64,000 nucleotides of DNA. Source: Olleya sp. Hel_I_94. GTDB lineage: Bacteria > Bacteroidota > Bacteroidia > Flavobacteriales > Flavobacteriaceae. This document shows, one piece after another, positions 27,913 through 35,918 of the stretch (positions are counted from its first letter, which is position 1; each line of letters starts with the position of its first letter). Below the pieces are notes generated by a model, which was not told the DNA's origin, ran no database searches, and was given only the letters and a program-made list of their open reading frames with translations. The position numbers and the translations under genes are program-made. The stretch lies in the NCBI RefSeq assembly GCF_007827365.1, contig NZ_VISI01000002.1, positions 2,733,001 to 2,797,000 on the forward strand. The letters run 5' to 3'.

Positions 27913-29238
27913 ATGGAACAAAACATTGCAGTAGGATTAGACATAGGAACCACAAAAATTGTGGCTATGATTGGTCGTAAAAACGAATATGGTAAAGTCG
28001 AAATTTTAGGCATAGGTAAGTCTAAAAGCTTGGGTGTGCATCGTGGTGTAGTAAATAACATAACACAAACCATACAATCTATACAGTTAGCCATTAACGA
28101 GGCAGAAGCTGCAGCAGCAACAAAAATTGAAGGTGTTACAGTAGGTATTGCAGGACAACATATTAGAAGTTTACAACATAGCGATTATATCACTAGACCA
28201 AACAGCGAGACTGTTATTGACGAGGAGGATATAGAGCGTTTAATCAATCAAGTACACAAATTGGTAATGCTACCAGGAGAAGAAATTATCCATGTGTTAC
28301 CTCAAGAATATAAAATTGACGGTCAAGCCGAAATTAAAGAGCCTATCGGTATGTATGGAGGTCGTTTAGAGGCCAACTTTCATGTTGTTGTAGGTCAAGT
28401 ATCTTCTATCCGAAACATTGGACGATGCGTGCAAAGTGCTGGATTAGCATTAGAAGGAATTACTTTAGAGCCTCTAGCTAGTGCCAATGCAGTATTAAGT
28501 CAAGAAGAAAAAGAAGCAGGAGTAGCATTAATCGATATAGGAGGTGGTACAACAGACTTAGCTATTTTTAGAGACGGAATCATACGTCATACAGCAGTTA
28601 TTCCTTTTGGAGGAAATGTAATAACAGAGGATATAAAAGAAGGTTGTTCTATTATTGAAAAACAAGCCGAACTTTTAAAAATAAAATTTGGTAGTACTTG
28701 GCCAGGAGAAAATAAAGACAATGAAATTGTCTCAATTCCAGGATTAAGAGGACGTGATCCTAAAGAGATAACTTTAAAAAACTTATCTAAAATAATCCAT
28801 GCAAGAGTTGTAGAGATTATTGAGCAAGTGTACGTTGAGATCAAAAATTACGGTCACGAAGAACAAAAAAAGAAACTAATCGCAGGAATCGTTTTAACAG
28901 GTGGAGGAAGCCAGTTAAAACATTTAAAGCAACTGGTAGAATATATAACAGGTATGGATACCAGAATAGGCTATCCAAACGAGCATCTTGCAGGAGATAG
29001 TGATGACGCAATAACCAGTCCTTTATTTGCAACAGCAGTAGGATTAGTTATGGACGGATTAAAACGTCAAGACCGCAAAAAAGCAGAAGCAGTGATTGAA
29101 GAAGAAATTCAAGCACAAGAAATTGCAAACGAAGAAGTGCCAGAAGTAGAAAAAATTGAACCACCTAAAAAACAACGCAAGTCGTTTTTAGATACGTTAA
29201 CAGAAAGAGTAAAAGACTTTTTGGATAACGCAGAATAA
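27913..29238 (+). CDS. ftsA: Cell division protein FtsA
   Basis: A 441-residue actin-like ATPase that tethers FtsZ to the membrane. Phosphate-binding motifs are VGLDIGTTKIVAMIG (start), IDIGGGTTDLAIF and VLTGGGSQLKHL. The C-terminus (RKSFLDTLTERVKDFLDNAE) is an amphipathic membrane-targeting helix preceded by an acidic, Glu-rich linker. It starts 3 bp after ftsQ. Confidence 0.95.
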   Translation: MEQNIAVGLDIGTTKIVAMIGRKNEYGKVEILGIGKSKSLGVHRGVVNNITQTIQSIQLAINEAEAAAATKIEGVTVGIAGQHIRSLQHSDYITRPNSETVIDEEDIERLINQVHKLVMLPGEEIIHVLPQEYKIDGQAEIKEPIGMYGGRLEANFHVVVGQVSSIRNIGRCVQSAGLALEGITLEPLASANAVLSQEEKEAGVALIDIGGGTTDLAIFRDGIIRHTAVIPFGGNVITEDIKEGCSIIEKQAELLKIKFGSTWPGENKDNEIVSIPGLRGRDPKEITLKNLSKIIHARVVEIIEQVYVEIKNYGHEEQKKKLIAGIVLTGGGSQLKHLKQLVEYITGMDTRIGYPNEHLAGDSDDAITSPLFATAVGLVMDGLKRQDRKKAEAVIEEEIQAQEIANEEVPEVEKIEPPKKQRKSFLDTLTERVKDFLDNAE

Positions 29239-29309
29239 TAAATACATAAGAATACTAAGCGATGTATGTATCGCTAAAAAATAATAATTGATCCAGTAAA
29301 ATAGAATTT

Positions 29310-31283
29310 ATGAGCAGCAACAACGAATTCGAAAACATAGCATTTGACTTACCAAAAAACCAATCTAATGTCATTAAGGTCATTGGTGTAGGTGGAGGAG
29401 GTAGTAATGCCATAAACCACATGTTTCTTCAAGGAATAAAAGGTGTAGATTTTGTCATTTGTAATACAGATGCACAAGCACTTCAAAACAGTGGTGTTCC
29501 AAACAAAATCCAATTAGGTTTAAACTTAACAGAAGGATTAGGTGCAGGAGCAAATCCAGACGTAGGAGAGCAATCAGCTGTAGAGAGTTTTGACGATTTA
29601 CAACGCATGTTAGATACTAACACAAAAATGATATTTATTACAGCCGGAATGGGTGGAGGTACTGGTACAGGTGCAGCTCCAATCATAGCAAAAATGGCTA
29701 AAGATTTAGATATCTTAACCGTTGGTATTGTAACAATGCCTTTTCAATTTGAAGGTAAAATGCGTAATGCTCAAGCCCAAGAAGGAATTGAAAAATTACG
29801 TAAAGAAGTAGATAGTTTAGTTGTGATTAATAACAACAAACTACGTGAAGTATATGGTAACCTAGGATTTAAAGCTGGTTTTTCTAAAGCAGACGAAGTC
29901 TTATCTACTGCAGCACGTGGTATTGCAGAGGTAATTACACATCACTACACACAAAACATCGATTTACGTGATGCTAAAACAGTACTTAGTAATAGCGGAA
30001 CTGCTATTATGGGATCTGCTTCTGCATCAGGTCAAAATCGTGCGCACGAAGCGATTTCTAAAGCATTAGATTCACCATTATTAAATGATAATAAAATTAC
30101 TGGAGCCAAAAACGTATTGTTGCTAATCGTTTCTGGTGCTCAAGAAATTACTATTGATGAAATTGGAGAAATCAATGATCATATTCAAAATGAAGCTGGT
30201 CATGGTGCAAATATTATAATGGGAGTTGGTGAAGATGACAATTTAGAAGAGTCAATTTCAGTAACAATTATCGCAACTGGTTTTGATGTTGAACAACAAA
30301 ATGAAATTTCTAATACCGAAACTAAAAAGGTAATCCATGCATTGGAAGATGACCAAAATATGGAGCAGGATTTAAACAAAAAAGAAAAAGAGCCTGCGAT
30401 AATCTTACCAAGTATTGAATTAGAAGAAAAGAAAGAAACACCTAAAGCAGTTGTACATACATTAGATTTAGAAGAAGATACGGATGACCAATTATCAGCT
30501 TTTGAAATCGCGCAAGTAAACAAGCAAAAAAGTACAACACTTAACGATCAAGATTTAGTTCAAACCACTCAGTCAATAAAAAATATAGATGTTAACTACA
30601 CACAAGTTAATGCCTTAATAGACGAGACAGAAGAGTTTAATATCACTTCTTCAAGTGCTACAGTAGATCCGGTTAACCATATTGAAGAGACTGAAAAGAA
30701 ACAACAAATTACCTTAAGTTTTGATATGCCATTATCAGAGCCAGAAGTAGAGCCTGTTGTGGAAGAAGAAAAACCGGTTGTTATGAATTTAACAGATGAA
30801 ATCAGCAACTTAGAAGTTAATGATTTTGTAGAAGTTGTTCCAGTAACAGAAAACTCGCAGTCAGGAGAAATTAGATATGCGTTAGATGACTACGATGAGG
30901 TAGAGACTAATACAACTAAAGTGTCAGAAGCTAAAGTTGAGGTTGATAAAGAAGTGGTTTTTGAGAAAAAACAAATTGAAGCTCAAGAATTAGAAGTGGA
31001 TATTGATGCCGAAGTTGATCCAATGAATACTCCAATTTCTGAGTTACTAAAAAGTAGAGCAGATGAGCGTAGAAAGAAAATGAAAAATTTTAATCATAAA
31101 TTCAATAGCTCAAAAATTGAAGATATAGAAAAGATTCCAGCATATAAGCGTCAAGGTTTAGAGCTAGAAGACAGACAACACTCGTCAGATAATAATATTT
31201 CAAGAACATCATTAGGTGTGGATGAAAATGACGACATACAATTAAGAAGCAATAATTCTTTTTTACATGATAATGTAGATTAA
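29310..31283 (+). CDS. ftsZ: Cell division GTPase FtsZ with long C-terminal linker
   Basis: A 657-residue tubulin-like GTPase that forms the division ring. The GTPase core (about 15-330) has IKVIGVGGGGSNAINHM, the tubulin signature GGGTGTGAAPIIA and the T7-loop region. An acidic linker of about 250 residues follows, unlike the ~50 residues of E. coli. The conserved C-terminal peptide appears as IPAYKRQGLEL near residue 608, but the protein continues about 40 residues beyond it, ending RSNNSFLHDNVD. Enterobacterial FtsZ ends almost at this peptide. It is the last gene of the dcw cluster, followed by a terminator. Confidence 0.95.
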   Translation: MSSNNEFENIAFDLPKNQSNVIKVIGVGGGGSNAINHMFLQGIKGVDFVICNTDAQALQNSGVPNKIQLGLNLTEGLGAGANPDVGEQSAVESFDDLQRMLDTNTKMIFITAGMGGGTGTGAAPIIAKMAKDLDILTVGIVTMPFQFEGKMRNAQAQEGIEKLRKEVDSLVVINNNKLREVYGNLGFKAGFSKADEVLSTAARGIAEVITHHYTQNIDLRDAKTVLSNSGTAIMGSASASGQNRAHEAISKALDSPLLNDNKITGAKNVLLLIVSGAQEITIDEIGEINDHIQNEAGHGANIIMGVGEDDNLEESISVTIIATGFDVEQQNEISNTETKKVIHALEDDQNMEQDLNKKEKEPAIILPSIELEEKKETPKAVVHTLDLEEDTDDQLSAFEIAQVNKQKSTTLNDQDLVQTTQSIKNIDVNYTQVNALIDETEEFNITSSSATVDPVNHIEETEKKQQITLSFDMPLSEPEVEPVVEEEKPVVMNLTDEISNLEVNDFVEVVPVTENSQSGEIRYALDDYDEVETNTTKVSEAKVEVDKEVVFEKKQIEAQELEVDIDAEVDPMNTPISELLKSRADERRKKMKNFNHKFNSSKIEDIEKIPAYKRQGLELEDRQHSSDNNISRTSLGVDENDDIQLRSNNSFLHDNVD

Positions 31284-31311
31284 TAATCAATTAGATTAAT
31301 CCATTTTTTTG

Positions 31312-31347
31312 ACCCGGAAAGTTCCCTCAAACTTTTCGGGTTTTTTG
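31312..31347 (+). terminator. Terminator of the dcw cluster
   Basis: ACCCGGAAAGTT and AACTTTTCGGGT form a 12-bp stem with one G-T pair and a short loop, followed by T6. It lies about 30 bp after the ftsZ stop. Confidence 0.9.
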
Positions 31348-31436
31348 TAGGCTATAATCATGTCATCACTTGCAGTTAGCCTACTTAAATAAATACTTTT
31401 AACTATCTTCGTAATAAATATTAAATAATACATACA

Positions 31437-31886
31437 ATGAGTCTATCTACAGATATAATGACAGCCCTAAAAGAGGCAATGAAAAGTAAAAATACAGTTG
31501 CTTTAACAGCTTTAAGAGCAGTTAAGTCAGCTATATTATTAGCTCAGACAGAAAGTGGTGCAAAACAAGAATTAACAGAAGAGCAGGAGCTTAAAATTTT
31601 ACAAAAACAAGTTAAACAACGTAAGGATAGTGCAGCTATATTTTTAGAACAAGGACGAGAGGATTTAGCAGCTCCAGAGTTGGCAGAAGCAGAAGTAATC
31701 TCTCAATTTTTACCAGAAGCTATGAGTGATGAAGAAGTCGCTAAAGTTGTTGATGACGTTATAGCAAAAACAGGATCAGAAGGTATGAAAGACATGGGTA
31801 AAGTCATGGGAATGGTTAGCGGTCAGTTAGCCGGAAAAGCCGACGGTAAAACGATATCTACAATTGTAAAGGCTAAGTTATCTTAA
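31437..31886 (+). CDS. GatB/YqeY domain protein
   Basis: A 149-residue all-helical protein matching the YqeY family, which resembles the tRNA-binding tail of the GatB subunit of Asp/Glu-tRNA amidotransferase. Characteristic segments are MKSKNTVALTALRAVKSAI, ELKILQKQVKQRKDSA and EAEVISQFLPEAMSDEEV, ending in the MKDMGKVMGMVSGQLAGKAD block. A role in tRNA metabolism is inferred from the family only. It lies just ahead of a tRNA-Arg gene. Confidence 0.9.
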   Translation: MSLSTDIMTALKEAMKSKNTVALTALRAVKSAILLAQTESGAKQELTEEQELKILQKQVKQRKDSAAIFLEQGREDLAAPELAEAEVISQFLPEAMSDEEVAKVVDDVIAKTGSEGMKDMGKVMGMVSGQLAGKADGKTISTIVKAKLS

Positions 31887-31896
31887 ATACAAGTTG

Positions 31897-31970
31897 GGCC
31901 TTGTAGTTCAACTGGATAGAATATCAGATTTCGGCTCTGAGGGTTGGAGGTTCGAATCCTCTCAAGGTCA
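31897..31970 (+). tRNA. tRNA-Arg (anticodon UCG)
   Basis: I folded it by hand. The acceptor stem is GGCCTTG with CAAGGTC; the D-stem GTTC/GAAT; the anticodon stem TCAGA/TCTGA encloses the loop TTTCGGC with anticodon TCG; the T-stem GGAGG/CCTCT encloses TTCGAAT. The discriminator base is A, and CCA is not encoded. Anticodon UCG reads CGN arginine codons. It is 10 bp downstream of the yqeY-like gene and may be processed from its transcript. Confidence 0.93.
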
Positions 31971-31982
31971 CAATTTTAATTA

Positions 31983-32030
31983 AAACCAAACGCTGTTTCA
32001 AGTTTTCTGAAGTAGTGATTTGGTTTTTTT
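31983..32030 (+). terminator. Possible terminator after tRNA-Arg
   Basis: AAACCAAA and TTTGGTTT are perfect 8-bp arms separated by a 28-nt loop and followed by a T-run. The large loop lowers confidence. Confidence 0.45.
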
Positions 32031-32140
32031 ATTATCAATTAAAATAATCTTAATTTAAGTATGTGTAATATATAAAAATCACTTTCTTTATTTTTAATTT
32101 ATATTTAATCAATAAACATTTTAAAACCGTACAATAATTA

Positions 32141-33022
32141 ATGTTATTACAAGCTAAGGCAGAATTAGAGGAAAACCCATTGGTGTACAAATATGTCTTA
32201 GGTGTAATTTCTGTAGTGTTAGTTTGCTTTTTGGTAATAGCTGGCTCTATTTGGTTATTTAAATTGGTAGAAAGTATTTATATTGACTATATCGCTAGAA
32301 AACCATTATTCCGTCATTTTTACCTTAAATTAAATGACTTAACTCCAGGACAAAGACAAATATTAGAAAGTAATTTTAAGTTTTATAAAAGACTTAATTT
32401 AAAAGAACAAGGCTACTTTAGGCATCGCCTTCATAGGTTTTTAAATAATACCGAGTTTGTTGGTAAAGAGCATTTAGAAATTAATGATACACATCGTGTT
32501 TTAGTTTCTGCAACAGCAGTAATGCTAACCTTTGGATACAGAGATTATAAAATTGGATTAGTAGACAAAATATTAATTTATCCCACGACTTTTTACTCTA
32601 GTTTAGATAAGACCTACCATAAAGGTCATTTTAATCCTGCTTACAGAGCTGTGATATTATCTTGGGAAGATTTTATGATTGGCTATAAAATAGAAGATGA
32701 TAATCTTAATTTAGGTATACACGAATTTATACACGCACTACACTTAAGTTATTTACAAACCGAGTTTAAAAACGATGTAACTGCATATCTATTTTTAACA
32801 GGTTTAAAGGAGTTGCAAAGTTATATTAATGACAATCCAGTTTATAAAAGTAAACTAGTAAATTCAAATTATTTTAGGGCTTATGCTTTTGAAAACAACT
32901 TTGAGTTTATTGCTGTTGTTGTCGAGTCTTTTATCGAAACGCCTCAAGATTTTAAAGCACAATTTCCGGAGCTTTATAAAAAGGTTAAGCAAATGCTTAA
33001 CTTTAATTTTAAAGGCTATTAA
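32141..33022 (+). CDS. MtfA-like zinc-dependent peptidase, membrane-anchored
   Basis: A 293-residue protein with one N-terminal transmembrane helix (about 20-42) and a soluble gluzincin-like domain carrying the HExxH zinc site in GIHEFIHALHLSY (near residue 193). The fold and motif match the MtfA (DgsA anti-repressor) family. E. coli MtfA is soluble and regulates glucose PTS through Mlc; this version is anchored to the membrane, and its partner is unknown. It is monocistronic by spacing. Confidence 0.83.
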   Translation: MLLQAKAELEENPLVYKYVLGVISVVLVCFLVIAGSIWLFKLVESIYIDYIARKPLFRHFYLKLNDLTPGQRQILESNFKFYKRLNLKEQGYFRHRLHRFLNNTEFVGKEHLEINDTHRVLVSATAVMLTFGYRDYKIGLVDKILIYPTTFYSSLDKTYHKGHFNPAYRAVILSWEDFMIGYKIEDDNLNLGIHEFIHALHLSYLQTEFKNDVTAYLFLTGLKELQSYINDNPVYKSKLVNSNYFRAYAFENNFEFIAVVVESFIETPQDFKAQFPELYKKVKQMLNFNFKGY

Positions 33023-33102
33023 ATAGGTTTTTACTGACTTTTGTCATGTTTTTTTAAGTATATAAAAGGTAACTTTATTACTATAATTTAAAAGCCAATA
33101 AC

Positions 33103-33522
33103 ATGAAAAAAAGAACTCCAGTATCAGACATAATGACTAAAAATGTCATTACCCTAAATACAACTGACGATTTAGATAAAGCAGAAAATTTATTTAAGCT
33201 TCATAGCATTAGACATATTCCTGTTGTTAGTGGAGAGGCTATAATTGGAATGTTAAGTTATACAGATTTACTTAGAATTAGTTATGCAGATGCAACAGAT
33301 GATCAGGATAGTAATGTGGACACAGTAGTATACAATATGTTTACAATACAGCAGGTTATGGCTAAAAATTTAATAAGTGTGTCTAGTAATACTACAATAA
33401 AAGAGGTAGCAGAATTATTGTCTAAAAAAGAATTTCATGCATTACCTGTGGTAGATAACAATGTTTTGGTTGGTATTGTTACTACTACAGATTTAATTAA
33501 TTACTTAATTAATCAGTTTTAG
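33103..33522 (+). CDS. CBS-domain pair protein
   Basis: A 139-residue protein made of two CBS domains: about 6-60 (VSDIMTKNVITLNTTDDLDKA, HIPVVSGEAIIGMLSYTDLL) and 80-139 (IQQVMAKNLISVSSNTTIKE, ALPVVDNNVLVGIVTTTDLI). CBS pairs bind adenine nucleotides and act as energy or nucleotide sensors. No catalytic domain is attached, so it probably regulates another protein. A terminator follows. Confidence 0.88.
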   Translation: MKKRTPVSDIMTKNVITLNTTDDLDKAENLFKLHSIRHIPVVSGEAIIGMLSYTDLLRISYADATDDQDSNVDTVVYNMFTIQQVMAKNLISVSSNTTIKEVAELLSKKEFHALPVVDNNVLVGIVTTTDLINYLINQF

Positions 33523-33547
33523 GGTTAATAATAAATAATTAAGTAAT

Positions 33548-33581
33548 TAAAAAGGCTCCATAATATGGAGCCTTTTTTTAT
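33548..33581. terminator. Bidirectional terminator (CBS gene / rpe)
   Basis: AAAGGCTCCAT and ATGGAGCCTTT form a strong stem with a short loop, A-rich before and T-rich after. It lies between the convergent CBS gene and rpe. Confidence 0.88.
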
Positions 33582-33586
33582 ATCTA

Positions 33587-34249
33587 TTAACCGTTAGCTA
33601 ATGCTTTCAGGTTTTTTATAGCGTCTTTTTGGTTTTCGCTTTTAAAAACGTGACTACCAGCAACAAAAACATCTGCACCAGCTTTAACTAGTTTTTCAAT
33701 GTTTTTATCTGTTACACCACCATCAATTTCTATTTTGGTATCAAGACCTTGCTCGTCTATCATTTTTCTAAGTTTTTTTACACGTTGGTAAGTAACGTCT
33801 TCAAACTTTTGACCACCAAAACCAGGATTAATGGACATAAGTAAAACCATGTAGCATTCTGGAAGTATATCCTCTAAAACAGATACAGGAGTAGTAATAT
33901 TAAGGACAACACCAGCTTTACAACCAGCATCTTTAATTTGTCTTAATGTACGATGTAAATGTACAGTAGACTCGTGGTGTACAGTAATAATATCTGCACC
34001 TACTTTTGCAAACTCCTCAATATAACGTTCTGGTTTTTCAATCATTAAATGCACATCTAATGGTTTAGTGGCATGTTTTTTAATGGCAGCAATAACTGGC
34101 ATTCCATAAGATATGTTTGGTACAAAAAGACCATCCATAACATCTATATGAAACCAATCGGCATCACTATTGTTAACCATTTCAGTATCGCGTTGTAAGT
34201 TGCCAAAATCGGCAGCAAGCATTGAAGGAGCAATTAATTTAGAAGACAT
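33587..34249 (-). CDS. rpe: Ribulose-phosphate 3-epimerase
   Basis: A 220-residue TIM-barrel epimerase interconverting ribulose-5-phosphate and xylulose-5-phosphate in the pentose phosphate pathway. Motifs include IAPSMLAADFGNL, WFHIDVMDGLFVPNISYG, DVHLMIEKPERYI, MSINPGFGGQKF and the phosphate-binding IDGGVTDKN and AGSHVFKS. The length is standard. It lies 43 bp after the BLUF gene on the same strand, so the two may be co-transcribed. Confidence 0.94.
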   Translation of the reverse strand: MSSKLIAPSMLAADFGNLQRDTEMVNNSDADWFHIDVMDGLFVPNISYGMPVIAAIKKHATKPLDVHLMIEKPERYIEEFAKVGADIITVHHESTVHLHRTLRQIKDAGCKAGVVLNITTPVSVLEDILPECYMVLLMSINPGFGGQKFEDVTYQRVKKLRKMIDEQGLDTKIEIDGGVTDKNIEKLVKAGADVFVAGSHVFKSENQKDAIKNLKALANG

Positions 34250-34292
34250 TTATTTTAGTTTTGTGTTGTTTGCACAAAGCTAACATTTTTTA

Positions 34293-34700
34293 TTAGTGCT
34301 CGCTTAGTAGCTCTTCAATAATTTGCAAAAACAGTGGACTATTTTCAATATTGTTTTGTTGTAAATCGCTAACAAATTTTTGTAATCCATAAAGTGTATC
34401 AGTATCCTTAATTACAGCATAGCCAATATCAAAGGATTTAAAACTTAATTGCGATATGGATTTATTTAAAAGTTCTAATATATTAAAGTGTCTACGATCC
34501 TTTTTAATCTCTTCGTAAACTGTGTCAATTATTATAGGGTTACCTTCAAGTATCTGAAAAAACACATCATCTCTTTTAACTAAAACACCTGTAATGTTAT
34601 GGCTATTGTTTTTTAACTGTGTTTGATTAAAAAGTGCCTCAAACTCTAGTAAGTTTAGATTAGCATTAGCTTGGCTTTTATAGCAAATGGTTTTTAACAT
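34293..34700 (-). CDS. Stand-alone BLUF-domain blue-light photoreceptor
   Basis: A 135-residue protein that is one BLUF (FAD-binding blue-light sensor) domain. The key Tyr is in ICYKSQAN (Tyr7), the flavin-contacting Asn in NNSHNITGVL, and the Gln in FFQILEG, followed by the usual DRRHFNI. In the beta-5 segment, canonical D-W-S-M-G reads S-F-D-I-G, so the semi-conserved Trp is Phe and the Met is Ile. No output domain is attached, so signalling must go through a partner. It lies between rpoD and rpe on the same strand. Confidence 0.83.
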   Translation of the reverse strand: MLKTICYKSQANANLNLLEFEALFNQTQLKNNSHNITGVLVKRDDVFFQILEGNPIIIDTVYEEIKKDRRHFNILELLNKSISQLSFKSFDIGYAVIKDTDTLYGLQKFVSDLQQNNIENSPLFLQIIEELLSEH

Positions 34701-34754
34701 AAATAAATATAATAATAAATTTTAAATAATAATACTGTACTACTTTAAATGAGT

Positions 34755-34781
34755 GAACCCGAAGTAATCAGCTTCGGGTTC
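34755..34781. repeat. Perfect 10-bp hairpin between rpoD and the BLUF gene
   Basis: GAACCCGAAG and CTTCGGGTTC are separated by 7 nt. There is no strong T-run on either side; it may be a secondary stop or a processing hairpin beyond the rpoD terminator. Confidence 0.5.
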
Positions 34782-34791
34782 TTTCATCAAT

Positions 34792-34820
34792 CAAAAAACG
34801 AACAGTTATGAATAACTGTT
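34792..34820 (-). terminator. Terminator of rpoD
   Basis: On the minus strand AACAGTTAT and ATAACTGTT form a hairpin followed by CG and then T6. It lies about 20 bp after the rpoD stop. Confidence 0.75.
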
Positions 34821-34839
34821 TGTTACCGCAACTTAGGTA

Positions 34840-35703
34840 TTATCCTAAGTAAGTTTTTAATATTTTACTTCTAGACGTATGTTTTAATCTACGTATAGCT
34901 TTTTCTTTAATTTGTCTTACACGCTCTCTAGTAAGGTCAAAGGTCTCACCAATTTCTTCTAACGTCATTGGGTGTTGGTTACCTAAACCAAAGTATAATC
35001 TAATAACATCAGCTTCACGTGGCGTTAGTGTTTCTAAAGCACGTTCAATTTCAGTACGTAAAGATTCGTGTAATAATTCACGATCTGGATTTGGTGACTC
35101 ACCAGAGTTTAATACATCATATAAGTTAGAGTCTTCACCTTCAACTAAAGGCGCATCCATACTTACGTGACGACCAGAATTTTTCATAGACTCCTTAACA
35201 TCGTTAATAGTCATGTCTAATTCCTTAGCAATTTCTTCTGGACTTGGTGGACGCTCATGCGCTTGTTCCAAGAAAGCAAAAGTTTTATTTATTTTATTAA
35301 TAGATCCAATCTTATTAAGCGGTAAACGCACAATTCTAGATTGTTCTGCTAAAGCTTGTAAAATAGATTGTCTAATCCACCAAACAGCATACGAGATAAA
35401 TTTAAATCCACGCGTTTCATCAAAACGTTGTGCAGCTTTAATTAATCCCAAGTTACCTTCATTTATTAAATCCGGAAGCGTTAACCCTTGGTTTTGATAT
35501 TGCTTAGCTACCGATACTACGAAACGTAAATTAGCTTTAGTCAATTTTTCAAGTGCAATCTGGTCTCCAGCCTTGATACGTTGTGCTAATTCTACCTCTT
35601 CATCTGCGGTAATTAAGTCAACTTTTCCAATTTCTTGTAGATATTTATCTAACGATGCGGTCTCACGGTTAGTAACCTGCTTGGTAATTTTAAGTTGTCT
35701 CAT
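34840..35703 (-). CDS. rpoD: Primary RNA polymerase sigma factor (RpoD/SigA, short form)
   Basis: A 287-residue sigma-70 factor. It has region 1.2 ([20 protein letters not shown]), region 2 ([16 protein letters not shown], then the -10-binding [20 protein letters not shown]), region 3, and region 4 with the -35 helix-turn-helix ([18 protein letters not shown]). Region 1.1 and the large non-conserved region of E. coli RpoD are absent, as is normal for the primary sigma factor of Bacteroidota, which reads TAnnTTTG promoters such as those noted in this window. Confidence 0.94.
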   Translation of the reverse strand: MRQLKITKQVTNRETASLDKYLQEIGKVDLITADEEVELAQRIKAGDQIALEKLTKANLRFVVSVAKQYQNQGLTLPDLINEGNLGLIKAAQRFDETRGFKFISYAVWWIRQSILQALAEQSRIVRLPLNKIGSINKINKTFAFLEQAHERPPSPEEIAKELDMTINDVKESMKNSGRHVSMDAPLVEGEDSNLYDVLNSGESPNPDRELLHESLRTEIERALETLTPREADVIRLYFGLGNQHPMTLEEIGETFDLTRERVRQIKEKAIRRLKHTSRSKILKTYLG

Positions 35704-35800
35704 CTAAAAAAGTGTGATTATTTTCTTTGTGAATATTTTGCTATCAATAGTTATACGTATACAATCCACTTTTTGTTACAAAAATTAGTAATTATTTTTT

Positions 35801-35903
35801 GGCGTTACCCATTTAAGCTTTTTTGTAAGCTTAAATGCGTCAGGCTGTACGTTATATCTTTTTTGAAAAAAACAAAAAAGGATGCCACTTCCATCCTTAA
35901 CGC
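35801..35903 (+). repeat. Dispersed palindromic repeat, copy A (with an extra internal hairpin)
   Basis: This 103-bp element starts GGCGTTACCC and ends TAACGC, so its ends are inverted (GCGTTA/TAACGC). Its core GTTATATCTTTTTTG and AAAAAAGGATGCCACT are shared with copy B at 48176-48255, which lies in the opposite orientation. Copy A carries an additional perfect 10-bp hairpin at 35811-35836 (ATTTAAGCTT / AAGCTTAAAT) where copy B has 5 bp. Read on the minus strand, its end (AAGGATG...CATCCTT then T6) works as a terminator for the HTH gene at 35919. Confidence 0.75.
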
Positions 35904-35918
35904 GCTTACTGTTGCGAC

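Noticed and set aside
30200..30523. A 107-codon minus-strand frame, with further minus-strand frames nearby
   Set aside because: Antisense shadow of the Glu/Asp-rich ftsZ linker; Ser/Phe-rich translation with no motifs.
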